A stretch of DNA of 64,000 nucleotides from CAVVSD01 sp963750895. GTDB taxonomy: Bacteria > Actinomycetota > Thermoleophilia > Solirubrobacterales > Solirubrobacteraceae. The stretch spans positions 434,001-498,000 of the forward strand of contig CAVVSD010000008.1 in the NCBI GenBank assembly GCA_963750895.1. Reading direction: 5' to 3'. This document shows, piece by piece, positions 1 to 9,389 of the stretch. Position 1 is the stretch's first letter. Each line of letters begins with the position of its first letter. Both the position numbers and the translations under genes were made by a program. A model generated the notes under the pieces. The model was not told the origin of the DNA, searched no databases, and saw nothing but the letters and a program-made list of their open reading frames with translations.

Positions 1-2685
1 GCCCGCCCGGCATCGGCAAGAGCACGCTGCTGCGCGCGGCGGCGGCCGGCGCCGCGCAGGACGAGACGCGCGTCCTCGTCGCCGCGGGCACGCCGCTCGA
101 GCGCGGGTTCGCGTTCGGCACGGTCCGCGCGCTGCTCGAGGCGCCCGTCGCCGCGCTGCCCGCCGACGAACGCGCCGCGCTCCTCGCCGGGGCCGCCCGC
201 CACGCGCTGCCGGTCCTCGAGCCCGGCGCCGCCGAGGCCGGGCCCGGCGACCTGCACCGGACGCTGCACGGCCTGCACTGGCTCGTCGCGGGCCTGGCCG
301 CGAACGGGCCCCTGACGCTCGTCGTCGACGACGCCCAATGGGCCGACGAGGCGTCGCTGCGCTTCCTCGCCTACCTCGCGCCACGCCTGGAGGGCCTGCC
401 GGTGACGGTGCTCCTCGGCGTGCGCAACGGGGGCGGGCCGACCGGTCTCGCGCCGCTCGACGCGCTGCTCGGCGCCGGCGCCCTGCGGCCCGAGGCGCTG
501 TCGCCCGATGGGGTCGCCGAGGTGCTCGCGGACGTCCTGGGGGACGAGCCGGGGCCGGCGTTCGCCCGCGCGTGCGCCGCGCGGACGGGCGGCAGCCCGC
601 TGCTCGTGCGCGAGCTGGCCGAGGAGCTGCTCGCCGCGGGCGTCACGCCCGACGACGCGCACGCCGGCGAGGTCGCCGCCGCCCTGCCGCCGGGGGTCGA
701 GGAGCTCCTGCTCCACCGCCTCGCGGGCGTCCCGACCGACGCCCGCGTGCTCGCCGAGACGCTCGCCGTGCTCGGCGAGGACGACCCGCCCGGCGCGGCG
801 CGGACGCTCGCCGGACTGGACGCAGGCGAGGGGGCCGCGGCGGCAGCCGCGCTCGGCGAGGCCCACCTGCTCGACCCCGCCGACGGGCGCCGCCTGCGCC
901 ACCCGCTCCTGCGCGACGCAGCCGTCCGTGCGCTGCCGCCCGCCCGCGCCGGGTTGCTGCACGGCCACGCCGCGCGCCTGCTGCACCGCATGGGCGCGGC
1001 GCCCGCGCGGGTCGTCGCGCACCTCCTCGCCTCCGACGCCGGCGACGGCGACTCGTGGGCGGTCGACCGGCTGCGCGACGCCGCGCGTGAGGCGCTGGCC
1101 CAGGGCGCCGCCGCCGAGGCCGCCGTGGCGCTGCGGCGCGCGCTGGCCGAGCCGCCGTCGGCGGGCGAGCGGCACGCCGTGCTGCGCGAGCTGGGGGAAG
1201 CCGAGCTCGCGGCGCTCGAGCCGGCCGCCGCCGCGCACCTCGCCCAGGCGCTGCGCGAGGCGCCGTCGATCGACCTCGCGGTGGCGCTCGCCACCGCGCA
1301 CTACCACGCGGCCCGCCACGCCGAGGCGGCCGACGTGCTGCTCGCCGAGCTCGACCGCCTCGGTGAGGACGCCCGCGAGGAGCGGCTGTACCTCGAGGCG
1401 GTCCTCGGCGTCCTGGGGCGCTACGGGCTGGAGACCGCGCCGCGGCTCGCGGGCCGCCTCGAGGCCGCCGCCGAGGGGCTCACGGGGGCGACGCCCGCCG
1501 AGCGCCACGTCCTCGCCGTCCTCGCCGAGCAGCAGCCGGGGAGAGGAGGCCGAGGGTCTCGAGCGGGCGGCGCTCGCCGGCGAGGAGCTGATCGGGCACG
1601 GCCTCATGCCCGGCCCGTCGGAGGGCGTCGGGACCGTCGCGATGCACCTGCACGCCGGCCACCCGGAGCGCGCCGAGGCGCTCGCCGGGCGGCTGGAGGC
1701 GCTGGCGCTCGAGGCCGGCTCGCCGATCCGCCACGCGTTCGCGCTCGCCGCGCGGGTCGCGGTCGACCTCGACCTCGGGCGCCTCGCCGCGGCCGAGGAG
1801 GGCTCGCGGGCCGCACTCGCCGCGATGGAGGGGGTCGGGCTCGCGCCGGTCGCGACCACCGCGGGCTACCTCCTGCAGATCCTCGCCGAGCGGGGGGACC
1901 TCGCCACCGCGGAGCAGGTCGAGGAGACCTACGGGCTCGGCGGGCGGGTTCCGGAATCCATGCTCCTCAACCCGATGCTCTACGGACGCGGAGTGCTGCG
2001 CCTCGCGCAGGGTCGCGACGCGGAGGCAGCAGAGGACCTGCGCGAGCTGGGGCGCCGCCACGCGCGCTGGGACATGCACCGGCCGAGCCCGCCGTGGCGC
2101 AGCGGCGCGGCGCTCGCGCTGCTCGCACTCGGCGACGGGGCCGAGGCGCGCCGGCTCGCGGACGAGCAGGTCGCCCTCGCCCGCGCGTGGGGCACCCCGC
2201 GGTCGCTCGGCCCGGCGCTGCGGGTCGCGGCGCTCTGCGGGCCCGCGGAGGATCGCGCCGCGGGCCTGGCCGCCGCGGTCGCCTCGCTCGACGGGACGCC
2301 GTGGCGACTCGAGCTCGCCCGCGCCCGGTGCGACCTGGGCGCGGAGCTGCGCCGCGCGGGCAGCCGCCGCGAGGCGCGGGCGGAGCTCGAAGCGGCGATG
2401 GGCCTCGCCCACGCCTGCGGGGCGACGCCCCTGGCCGAGCGCGCCGCCGACGAGCTGCGCGCCAGCGGCGCCCGGCCGCGCCGGCGGGCGATCACCGGGC
2501 TGGACGCGCTGACGCCGAGCGAGGAGCGCGTCGCGTGGCTCGCGGCGACCGGTCGCACGAACCGCGACATCGCGCAGGAGCTGTTCATCACGCTCGCGAC
2601 GGTCGAGACGCACCTGACGCGCGCGTACCGCAAGCTGGAGGTGCCGGGACGCGAGGAGCTCGCCGGCGCGCTCACGAGGAGGTAG
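1..2685 (+). CDS. LuxR-family regulator with AAA/NB-ARC-type ATPase (5' truncated by window, one frameshift)
   Basis: Large ATP-binding transcriptional regulator of the MalT/LuxR (LAL) type. The window opens inside its Walker A motif (PPGIGKSTLL, codons from base 3). Walker B is LTLVVDDAQWAD near base 310. A helical TPR-like region fills the middle. The C-terminus is a GerE/LuxR helix-turn-helix (LTPSEERVAWLAATGRTN, then DIAQELFITLATVETHL) at about 2509-2670. The frame shifts near 1537: reading one G fewer in the GGGG run joins ...LAEQQPG to EEAEGLERAALAGEEL. Such proteins use ATP-driven switching to activate promoters, and the inducer is unknown. A 65-base gap follows. Confidence 0.88.
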
Positions 2686-2750
2686 CCCTCAGCCTCATCC
2701 GCTTCGGGTGATGCCTGCCGATCCGCCGTCGGCTCTACTCGATCCGGCCC

Positions 2751-3425
2751 ATGTCCGCTCCGGTTCCACCGCCCACGCCCGAGCCGGACGATCCGGAGCG
2801 CGCGGCCACTGGGCGAAACCCGTGGCTCTGGGCCACGGCCGTCGTCGCGGTCCTCGCGATCGCCCTCGGCGTCTGGGCGCTGAACGAGCGCTCGAACGCC
2901 GATGATGCGAAGGCCGACCTCGAGGCGCAGCAGCAGACCGCCACGGCGCCGGCCCCGCCGCCGCCCACGACGCAGGAGACGCAGAGCCAGACCGTGACGC
3001 AGACCCAGACCGTCGCGTCCGACGAGAGCCGAACCGGTCTGCTGGCCGCCGCGACGGCTGCGCTCGCCGCGGCGCGCAAGCAGCTCAACGAGAGCGATGC
3101 GCAGGTCGAGGATCTCGAGGCGGAGGTCGACGACGCCAACGCCGAGGCGGACAAGGCGGAGCAGGAGGCCGAGCAGGCCGAGCAGGACGCAGCGAGCGCG
3201 CCGCCGGCCGAGCAGCCGAAGGCCGAGGCCGAGCAGGCGCAGGCCGAGGAGCGTCAGGCCGGCGCGAAGGCCAAGGCCGCGGCGTCGTGCGCCAAGGCCA
3301 TGCTCGAGATCGTCGGGCAGATCCCGCAGGCCGAGAGCGCGGAGGCAGGGCTGCAGACCGCCTCGGAGGAGATCACGGCGCTCGTGCCGAAGTGCAAGGA
3401 GTCCGTCACGACGGCGGGGAGCTGA
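2751..3425 (+). CDS. membrane-anchored coiled-coil protein, function unknown
   Basis: A 224-residue protein with a short Pro-rich N-terminus and one membrane segment at about residues 24-44 (WLWATAVVAVLAIALGVWAL). A Thr/Gln/Pro-rich linker follows (TQETQSQTVTQTQTV), then a long Ala/Glu/Lys coiled coil at residues 90-175. Two cysteines lie in the last third (SCAKAM and PKCKES) and could form a disulfide if the C-terminus is outside the cell. No enzyme motif is visible. The role may be structural at the envelope, which is inference from the single anchor and coiled coil only. Confidence 0.75.
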   Translation: MSAPVPPPTPEPDDPERAATGRNPWLWATAVVAVLAIALGVWALNERSNADDAKADLEAQQQTATAPAPPPPTTQETQSQTVTQTQTVASDESRTGLLAAATAALAAARKQLNESDAQVEDLEAEVDDANAEADKAEQEAEQAEQDAASAPPAEQPKAEAEQAQAEERQAGAKAKAAASCAKAMLEIVGQIPQAESAEAGLQTASEEITALVPKCKESVTTAGS

Positions 3426-3493
3426 CGCCCCGATGAGTCTCGGTCTCCCGATCCGTCCCTACTCCCACACGCACACTCGCGAAGGGAGAGCAG

Positions 3494-4066
3494 ATGCCGA
3501 CCCTCATGGTGGACTTCATCATCTCGCTGGACGGCTACGGCGGCGCGGAGGGATGGCCCGGTTTCTGGGGCATGGAGGTGCCTGAGTACCTCGACTGGAT
3601 CGGGCAGGAGTCCGAGAACGAGCACACCACCCTCATGGGTGCGACGACGTACCGGCTGATGTCCGGGTTCGCGACCGAGATGCCCGACGAGGCGGGCATG
3701 GCCGAACTGAGCGCGATGCCCAAGGTGGTGTTCTCCTCCACCCTGGAGGAACCGCTCTCGTGGGCGAACACGGAGCTGGTCCGCGGCGACGCCGTCTCGG
3801 CCGTGCAGGACATGAAGCGGCGCGACTCGCGGCCCCTGCGCACGCTCGGGAGCGTCAGCCTCTGCAGGTCGCTGCTGCAGGCCGGCATCGTGGACCGCTT
3901 CCGCGTCGTCGTCTTCCCCGTCATGACCGGCGCCACCGGGAACGACCGCATCTTCGACGGGTATCCCGACGTCGCCCTCGAGCTGGTCGAGAGCCGCACG
4001 TTCGGCGGCCAGCTCCAGCTGCTCGAGTACGTGCCGACCGTGCTCGAGGGCCCGCCCGGCGCATGA
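3494..4066 (+). CDS. dihydrofolate reductase family protein (RibD C-terminal-like)
   Basis: A 190-residue member of the RibD C-terminal/DHFR-fold group, NADPH-dependent reductases often annotated YyaP/YwjB-like. Visible marks are the N-terminal strand with SLDGYGG, the LMGATTYRLM motif after the first helix, KVVFSSTLEE, and the glycine-containing TLGSVSLCRSLLQAGIVDRFRV segment, cut here as the LxxAGIVDxFRV signature of the family. An SD-like GAAGGGAGAG lies just before the ATG. The natural substrate is not known for most relatives. The start of the next gene overlaps its end (ATGA at 4063). Confidence 0.85.
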   Translation: MPTLMVDFIISLDGYGGAEGWPGFWGMEVPEYLDWIGQESENEHTTLMGATTYRLMSGFATEMPDEAGMAELSAMPKVVFSSTLEEPLSWANTELVRGDAVSAVQDMKRRDSRPLRTLGSVSLCRSLLQAGIVDRFRVVVFPVMTGATGNDRIFDGYPDVALELVESRTFGGQLQLLEYVPTVLEGPPGA

Positions 4067-4901
4067 CGACCTTCGAGGTCAACGGCGTCGCGCTCGGGGT
4101 CGAGCACTTCGGCGACGCGGCGGCGCCGCTCGTCCTGCTCGCGGGCGGCACGACGATGCTCTCCTGGCCCGACGCGCTCTGCACGGCGCTCGCCGACGGC
4201 GGGCGCCACGTCGTGCGCTACGACCTGCGCGACAGCGGCGCATCGACCACGGCCGATCCCGAGGCGCCGGCGTACACCTGCGGGACCTCGCGGCCGACGC
4301 CGCGGCGCTCGCCCGCGGACTCGACGACCGGCCGGCGCACCTGGCGGGCATCGGCGTCGGCGGGATGGTCGCCCAGGTCGCCGCGCTCGACCACCCGGAC
4401 GCCTTCTCCGCGCTCACCCTCGCCGGGACGCGGCCGGTCGCGCCGGGCCGGCCCGACAAGGACCTGCCCGACCACGACAAGGCGACGATGGGCCGGCTGT
4501 TCTCGCGCCCGATGCCCGACTGGTCCGACCGCGCCGCGGTGGCGGAGTTCGCCGCCACCTCGGCGGAGACCCTCGGCGACGACCCCGCCGCCGCACGCGC
4601 GACCGCCGAGCGCATCTGGGACCGCACGCCGGGCACGGACCCCGCGGTCCGGATGTCCAACCACATGGGCACCGTGTTCTCCAAGCTCGACTGCAAGCCG
4701 CGCTGGCGCGAGCGGCTGCCCGAGCTCACGATCCCGGCGCTCGTGGTGCACGGGCGCCGGGACATGTTCTTCCCCGTCGGCAACGGCGAGGCGCTCGCGC
4801 GCGAGATCCCGGGGGCGCGGCTGCTCGTGCTCGAACGGGGCGCGACCGCGATCCCCGACGCGGCCGCAGGAGAGGTCGCCGCCGCGATGCTCGAGCTCTA
4901 G
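4063..4901 (+). CDS. alpha/beta hydrolase-fold protein lacking catalytic Ser and His (one frameshift)
   Basis: Full-length alpha/beta hydrolase of the aclacinomycin-methylesterase/TAP-like type, about 279 residues once restored. The ATG overlaps the previous stop. The frame is lost near 4277, where TACACCTG should read TACACCCTG, after which LRDLAADAAALARGL continues in the next frame. The nucleophile elbow, normally G-x-S-x-G, reads GIGVGGM: glycine replaces serine (GGC, one base from AGC). The usual C-terminal G-H-D/x-L-P reads ATAIP, so the catalytic His is missing too. The acid loop HGRRDMFFP keeps its Asp. It may be a non-catalytic homologue. It shares a CTAG stop with the convergent glycosyltransferase. 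Confidence 0.8.
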
Positions 4902-5732
4902 GTGCTCACGGACCCGATCGCCTCGATGGTCTCGCCGTCCCTCGACCACCGCACGAGGCCCGCGCGCGCAAAGGCGTGCAGCCACCCTTCCATGGGCCAG
5001 CGCCCCCACCGCTGGTGGAAACGGCGGCTGTTGGAGACGATGTCGTCGAGGTGCTCCCTCGGAGGAGTGCTCACGGGGTGGTGCTGGTGGTAGGTCCATG
5101 CGCCTCCCACCCACACCAACCCGACACCGGCCTCGCGGGCACGGAAGCCGTAGTCGGTGTCCTCTGCTCCATAGCCCTCGTAGCGCTCGTCGAAGCCGCC
5201 GATCCGGGCGTGCGTCTCCGGCGTCACCGCGAACGACAGCGACCAGAACAGCTCCATCCGGGGTTCACGTACCAGGCGTCCGGCCGGAGCGACCGGCCGC
5301 GGCCCGCGTCGCGTCGCATCGCGCGCTCGCCGGCGCTCGGCGGGCGTGGCAGCGAGGCGCTGACGGGGGGTGGGGGCCAGCCGTCCGACGGGACCCGCGA
5401 GGAGGTCGCGGCCGCGTGTCTCGGCCGCGGCAGAGGAGAGCCGTCGGAGCAGGTCCGGGGCCGGGAGGCAGTCGACGTCCAGGCAGACGACGAGATCCGC
5501 TCGTTCCGCCGCGGCCGCGATCATCTCGTTGCGCGCCGCACCGAGCCGGATCGAAGCGTCCGATGGGAGCGGGCGGTGCAGGACGGTGGCGCCGGGTGGA
5601 TCGGGCCGGCGCTCGTCCAGCGCGAGCACGACGTAGGCGGACGGCGCAGGGCGCAGTCGCGAGACGGCCAGCGCCTGTCGCTGGAGGTGCAGGGCGCGGC
5701 CCCGTGCCAGCGTCGGCGACTGCGACTCTCAT
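4898..5732 (-). CDS. family 2 (GT-A) glycosyltransferase, galactosyltransferase-like (one frameshift)
   Basis: Third gene of a glycosyltransferase operon. The ATG at 5732 overlaps the upstream TGA as ATGA. The first codons read MRVAVA; one surplus base near 5716 must be skipped to continue with TLARGRALHLQRQ, giving 277 residues. Without this the protein would seem to start at a GTG at 5629. The GT-A DxD-like site is LVVCLDVDCLPAP, and the acceptor-side motif is GGFDERYEGYGAEDTDYGFRAR, of which the ED pair is typical of the galactosyltransferase C-terminal domain (Glyco_transf_7C). It probably adds a sugar to an envelope glycan; donor and acceptor cannot be told from sequence. It shares CTAG stops with the hydrolase at 4063. 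Confidence 0.85.
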
Positions 5733-6733
5733 GCGCTGCGCGCCACATCCCGGACGACCGCCGCAAGGCGCGACGCCCCGCGACCGTCGTGCAGCGCTCC
5801 CCACAGGCCCGTCGGTCGCGCTTCCGCATCGAGGAGCAGGCCGGGCCACTCCGATGCGCGGGGCGGTCGCGTGCACACGGTTGCGACGCCCAGCCGGCGG
5901 AGCGCCTCCGCCTGACGCGCCTGTTCCCGGAACGGCCTCGGCTGGGGAAGGCAGACGAACGGCCGACGCGCCGCCGCGACCTCGGCGACGATGTTCGACC
6001 CGGCCGTCCCGACGACGACCGAGCACGTGCGCAGCAGCGGCAGCACCGGCGCCGCCGGCCCGTGGTCGATGACGTTCGTCGTCTCCGGCGTCCGCAGCGC
6101 GCCGGCGACGTGCCACCGGCGGTGGGGAGCCGACCTCGCTGCCGCGAGCACGTCCTCCGGGCGCAGCTCGTGGCCGCCGGCACCGATGAGGACGAGCACA
6201 TCGCCACCCGCTTCGGGTCGTCCGGGCGGCGGCTCGCCGTCGAACCGTGAGACGGCCCCGGTGAACGTGAGCAGCCGCTCCGGCGGGCCCTCGCCCGGCA
6301 GGTGCGTCGCCGCGGTCCACGGCGCGGCGATCGCCGACGCCTGGGCGTACGCGAGTGCGTGGGCGGCGTCGTGACGGATGCCCCGCTGCGCCACGAGGAC
6401 GACCGGAACGCCGTGCAGGCGCGCGAGCAGGGCGATCTCGATCGAGACGTCGACGACCATCACGTCGGGCCGGTCGCGTTCGATCCACGCGGACACCGCC
6501 GCAGCCCGTGACCGCAGACCCGGGTGCCGGAGCGGCGCCCAGTGCAGCGAACCGCCTGCGGTCGCCTCCCGCGACTCGCCGTCGTCGTCGCGCGCGAGCC
6601 GGATCCAGGTGGCAGGGTCCGCCGGCTCGGCCAGCGTGCTGAGAGCCACGACGCCGTCCAGATGCCGACGCACCGCCGAAAGGCGCGTGCGGTGGCCGGA
6701 GCCGTGGTGATGGACGTACCAGCCGATCCTCAT
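5729..6733 (-). CDS. glycosyltransferase, MurG/UGT-like GT-B fold
   Basis: A 334-residue GT-B enzyme starting MRIGWYVHHHGSGHRTR, the N-terminal GxGH type loop of MurG and monogalactosyl-diacylglycerol synthases. The C-terminal half holds DVLVLIGAGGHEL, the PVLPLLRTCSVVVGTAGSN donor-site motif (shown here without its tail) and PRPFREQARQAEAL, all as in nucleotide-sugar-binding UGT/MurG proteins. The ATG overlaps the stop of the GT4 gene upstream (ATGA), and its own stop overlaps the GT2 start, so the three are translationally coupled. Substrate unknown. Confidence 0.85.
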   Translation of the reverse strand: MRIGWYVHHHGSGHRTRLSAVRRHLDGVVALSTLAEPADPATWIRLARDDDGESREATAGGSLHWAPLRHPGLRSRAAAVSAWIERDRPDVMVVDVSIEIALLARLHGVPVVLVAQRGIRHDAAHALAYAQASAIAAPWTAATHLPGEGPPERLLTFTGAVSRFDGEPPPGRPEAGGDVLVLIGAGGHELRPEDVLAAARSAPHRRWHVAGALRTPETTNVIDHGPAAPVLPLLRTCSVVVGTAGSNIVAEVAAARRPFVCLPQPRPFREQARQAEALRRLGVATVCTRPPRASEWPGLLLDAEARPTGLWGALHDGRGASRLAAVVRDVARSA

Positions 6734-7812
6734 GCGGGCTCGAGCGCCGGGTCGCGCCCGGGCGCGAGGATCCGGCCGTACAGCCGCTCGTAGCCACCAC
6801 CCATGGCGTCGATGCCCAGGCGACGCATCGCCCGGGCGCGGACGGCGTGACGCGGCAGGCGCGCCGCACGACGGATCGCCTCCGCCAAGGACCCGACGTC
6901 CCCGGGTCGTGCGAGCGCGCCGACGTCCGGGGTCACGATCTCGCGCAGGCCACCGCGCGCGAACGCCGCGACCGGGGTGCCCGTCACCATCGCCTCGGCC
7001 GCCGCAAGGCCGAACGGTTCCTCCCACGCGGGCGTCATGAGCGCGACGAGGCTGCCCCCGACGAGGTCCGCGAGCGCGCGGTGGCCGAGGTGGCCCGCGT
7101 AGTGGACGTCCTCGCCCAGACGAGGGGCGACCTCGGCCTCCCAGAACGCTGCGTCCACGATCGGGCCCGCCAGACGCAGCTGCAGACCTGCGAGCCGTGC
7201 GGCGTCGATGGCGAGATGAGGAGCCTTCTCCGGCACCATCCGCCCGCACCAGACCAGGTCGCTCCCACCCTCTCCGAGCGGCCAGGCGGCGTGATCGACG
7301 CCGTTCGGGACGATCTCCGTCACGTGCGCGATGTCGCTCCACAGCTCGGAGGTCGCAGATGAGACCGCGCTGAGCGCGGGCAGCTGCCGGGAGCTCCGCA
7401 GCGCCGACTCCAGCCAGGGCGTCGGCGGCGTGTGCAGCGTGAGCAGCGTCGGGACGGAGAGCAGCGGGGCCAGGAGCACCGGGACGTAGTGCAGGGTGTG
7501 GCTGTGGACGAGGTCGAAGCCCTCCGGATCCTCGGCGAGGCGGGTCATGACGCGTGAGTACGCGTGATGGGCCGCCATGAACGCCGGCGGCGGCATCGAC
7601 ACGTCGGCTCGGGAGGCCGGCGTGAGCTCGATGTCGAGATCGAGCTCGCGGACCTCCACGCCCGGGACGCTGCTCGTGGGCGGTGCGAACAGGACGACCT
7701 CGTGGTCACGACGGGCGAGCCACCGGGCGAGATACCAGGTGAGCGACTCGACCCCGCCCGCGAACGGCGGCCTGATCGGTGCCACGTGATGGCCTATGAG
7801 CGCAAGCCTCAT
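6730..7812 (-). CDS. family 4 glycosyltransferase
   Basis: First gene of a three-glycosyltransferase operon, 360 residues. It has the GT4 N-terminal loop (APIRPPFAGGVES), LVHSHTLHYVPV, the hinge VPNGVDHAAW, and the C-terminal donor-binding motif EEPFGLAAAEAMVTGTPVAA with the E-x7-E signature. It acts at the cytoplasmic membrane face, moving a sugar from a nucleotide-sugar to a lipid-linked or small-molecule acceptor. The start is an ATG at 7812 with no strong SD. With the following GT-B and GT-A genes it probably builds a short glycan or glycolipid. Confidence 0.88.
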   Translation of the reverse strand: MRLALIGHHVAPIRPPFAGGVESLTWYLARWLARRDHEVVLFAPPTSSVPGVEVRELDLDIELTPASRADVSMPPPAFMAAHHAYSRVMTRLAEDPEGFDLVHSHTLHYVPVLLAPLLSVPTLLTLHTPPTPWLESALRSSRQLPALSAVSSATSELWSDIAHVTEIVPNGVDHAAWPLGEGGSDLVWCGRMVPEKAPHLAIDAARLAGLQLRLAGPIVDAAFWEAEVAPRLGEDVHYAGHLGHRALADLVGGSLVALMTPAWEEPFGLAAAEAMVTGTPVAAFARGGLREIVTPDVGALARPGDVGSLAEAIRRAARLPRHAVRARAMRRLGIDAMGGGYERLYGRILAPGRDPALEPA

Positions 7813-7889
7813 CCGCCCGACTACGTGGACAGCATCGGCCGGGCTCACGGCCACGTCCGTTCTCCGACATCCGAACCGTGCGCGACGTC

Positions 7890-8309
7890 TCAGGTCTGCA
7901 GCGCAGTGACCAGCCGCTCGGCGCGCTTGTACGCCGCCTTGGGGATGTCGAACTCCCAGAGGACGTCGTCCGCGAACCCGATGCGCAGGTGCGAGAGCAG
8001 CCGGCCCTTCTCGAGCGCGACCGTCGTGACGGCGCTGCGCGGGGCGCTGGCGAGGACCTCGTCGGTGACCTTCATCTTCAGGGCTCCGCTCTTCGTCCTC
8101 AGCAGGGCGATCTCGGTCTCGGTGCACCTGAGGTAGCCGACGCGACCGAAGTCGGGGACGTCGGGAACGCCGTCGTATGCGCCACCGGTCCGCAGGCCGA
8201 CCGCGACAGCGCCCGCGGCGCCGCCCACGACCTGTCCGGCGACCTTGGCCGTCATCTTCTTCGTCATCCCCTTGGGGTTGACGAGCGCACCGGCGATCTC
8301 TGCGGACAT
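7890..8309 (-). CDS. hypothetical protein, possible PH-like domain
   Basis: A 139-residue protein with a clear SD (AAGGAGTCCCACG) before the ATG at 8309. The N-terminus has a Gly/Ala-rich helix (VAGQVVGGAAGAVAVGL). The rest is an alternating beta pattern, VGYLRCTETEIALLRTKSG then KVTDEVLASAPRS and LLSHLRIGFADDVLWEFDIP, followed by a C-terminal helix. This resembles small PH-like proteins of actinobacteria in which a beta sandwich is closed by one helix, but I cannot assign it firmly. It is divergent from cbtB across a 123-base spacer. Confidence 0.65.
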   Translation of the reverse strand: MSAEIAGALVNPKGMTKKMTAKVAGQVVGGAAGAVAVGLRTGGAYDGVPDVPDFGRVGYLRCTETEIALLRTKSGALKMKVTDEVLASAPRSAVTTVALEKGRLLSHLRIGFADDVLWEFDIPKAAYKRAERLVTALQT

Positions 8310-8378
8310 CGTGGGACTCCTTCGTTTCGGGGGACCCGATCCTCCACGCCCTGCCTGCGCCCGTCTGTCACCGCCGCG

Positions 8379-8393
8379 ACACATCGAGTGTCA
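8379..8393. promoter_or_regulatory. dyad GACAC-N5-GTGTC in the cbtB upstream gap
   Basis: Perfect 5-bp arms about 40 bases before the cbtB start, between divergent genes. It could be the operator for a metal-responsive repressor, but it matches no consensus I know. No B12 riboswitch core is present. Confidence 0.35.
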
Positions 8394-8432
8394 TCCTCCG
8401 CACGCCGCGAGTCCCACGTCGAAGGGAGTCAG

Positions 8433-8648
8433 ATGTCCGTCGCCGACAGCCCAGAGCCAGGCACCGCCCCTGCGCCGATCGCCACGCCGGGTGAGCTCCT
8501 GCCGTACTTCGTCCTCGGGGGACTCGTCCTGCTGATCCTCGTGTACTTCGTCGGCGCGGAGGAGGGTGCGTCGTCGCTCGTCTCGGGCAGCTCGGTCCAC
8601 GAGCTCGTCCACGACCCGCGTCACCTCTTCGGCTTCCCCTGCCACTGA
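8433..8648 (+). CDS. cbtB: CbtB, small subunit of putative cobalt transporter
   Basis: A 71-residue protein with one membrane helix (PYFVLGGLVLLILVYFVGA) and a C-terminal histidine cluster, HELVHDPRHLFGFPCH, which matches the CbtB family. The His/Cys tail is expected to bind the metal before it passes to CbtA. The SD GAAGGGAG lies eight bases before the ATG. Its stop TGA overlaps the cbtA start (TGATG). CbtAB is a putative cobalt importer, often controlled by a B12 riboswitch, but no such element fits in the short upstream gap. Confidence 0.88.
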   Translation: MSVADSPEPGTAPAPIATPGELLPYFVLGGLVLLILVYFVGAEEGASSLVSGSSVHELVHDPRHLFGFPCH

Positions 8649-9379
8649 TGATCCGCCGACTGCTCGTGCGCGGCCTGATCGTCGGCGCGCTCGCCGGTGT
8701 GCTCGCCTTCGTCGTCGCCTACCTGTTCGGCGAGCCCCAGCTCCAGCGCGCGATCGACTTCGAGGACGCCGCCGGGCCCGCGCTCGTGTCGCGCGGCGTC
8801 CAGCGATCGATCGGGCTGCTGACCGGGACCGTCGTCATGGGCGCCGCGCTCGGAGGGTTCTTCGCGCTCGTGTTCGCCTGGGCGTACGGTCGCGTCGGGA
8901 CGTTCGGCGCGCGGTCCCTGGCCGCGCTGCTCGGCGCCGGCGCGTTCCTGACGATCACGCTCGTGCCGTTCACGAAGTACCCGGCGAACCCGCCGGGCGT
9001 CGGCGACCCGGACACGATCGACACGCGCACCGCGCTGTTCGTCGCGATGATCGTGATCAGCCTCCTGGCCGCCGTCGCCGCCTGGCGGATCCGCCGACAG
9101 CTGCTCGACCGCCTCGGCTCCTGGAACGCGAGCCTCCTGGCGATCGGGGCCTACATCGCCGTGATCGCGGTCGCGCAGCTCATCCTGCCCGTCGTCCACG
9201 AGACGCCGAACGGCTTCCCGGCCGACGTCCTGTACCGCTTCCGGCTCGCGTCGCTCGGCATCAACCTCACCCTGTGGACCACGATCGGCCTGGGATTCGG
9301 CGCGGCGGCCGAGCGGGTGCTCGCGCCGTCGCGCGCGGCGTCTCACGCGGCGGGCCCGGCGGCCGCACCGACGGCCTAG
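8648..9379 (+). CDS. cbtA: CbtA, membrane subunit of putative cobalt transporter
   Basis: A 243-residue integral membrane protein with about five or six hydrophobic segments, translationally coupled to cbtB. Family marks include the N-terminal LLVRGLIVGALAGVLAFVVA helix and the conserved loop LVPFTKYPANPPGVGDPDTI (VPFLKYPANPP-type motif of CbtA), followed by R-T-x-L. The C-terminal HETPNGFPADVLYRFRLASL is also family-typical. With CbtB it is thought to carry cobalt for B12 synthesis; no cobalamin genes are seen in this window. Confidence 0.9.
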   Translation: MIRRLLVRGLIVGALAGVLAFVVAYLFGEPQLQRAIDFEDAAGPALVSRGVQRSIGLLTGTVVMGAALGGFFALVFAWAYGRVGTFGARSLAALLGAGAFLTITLVPFTKYPANPPGVGDPDTIDTRTALFVAMIVISLLAAVAAWRIRRQLLDRLGSWNASLLAIGAYIAVIAVAQLILPVVHETPNGFPADVLYRFRLASLGINLTLWTTIGLGFGAAAERVLAPSRAASHAAGPAAAPTA

Positions 9380-9382
9380 ACT
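9377..9382 (+). promoter_or_regulatory. -10 box TAGACT, leaderless start of zinc-ribbon gene
   Basis: TAGACT ends seven bases before the GTG at 9390 and overlaps the cbtA stop. No SD is seen for that GTG. Confidence 0.4.
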
Positions 9383-9389
9383 TGGCTGC

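Noticed and set aside
8310..8432. B12 riboswitch upstream of cbtB
   Set aside because: The gap is only 123 bases and shows no B12-box core or the expected paired stems; only a short dyad is present.
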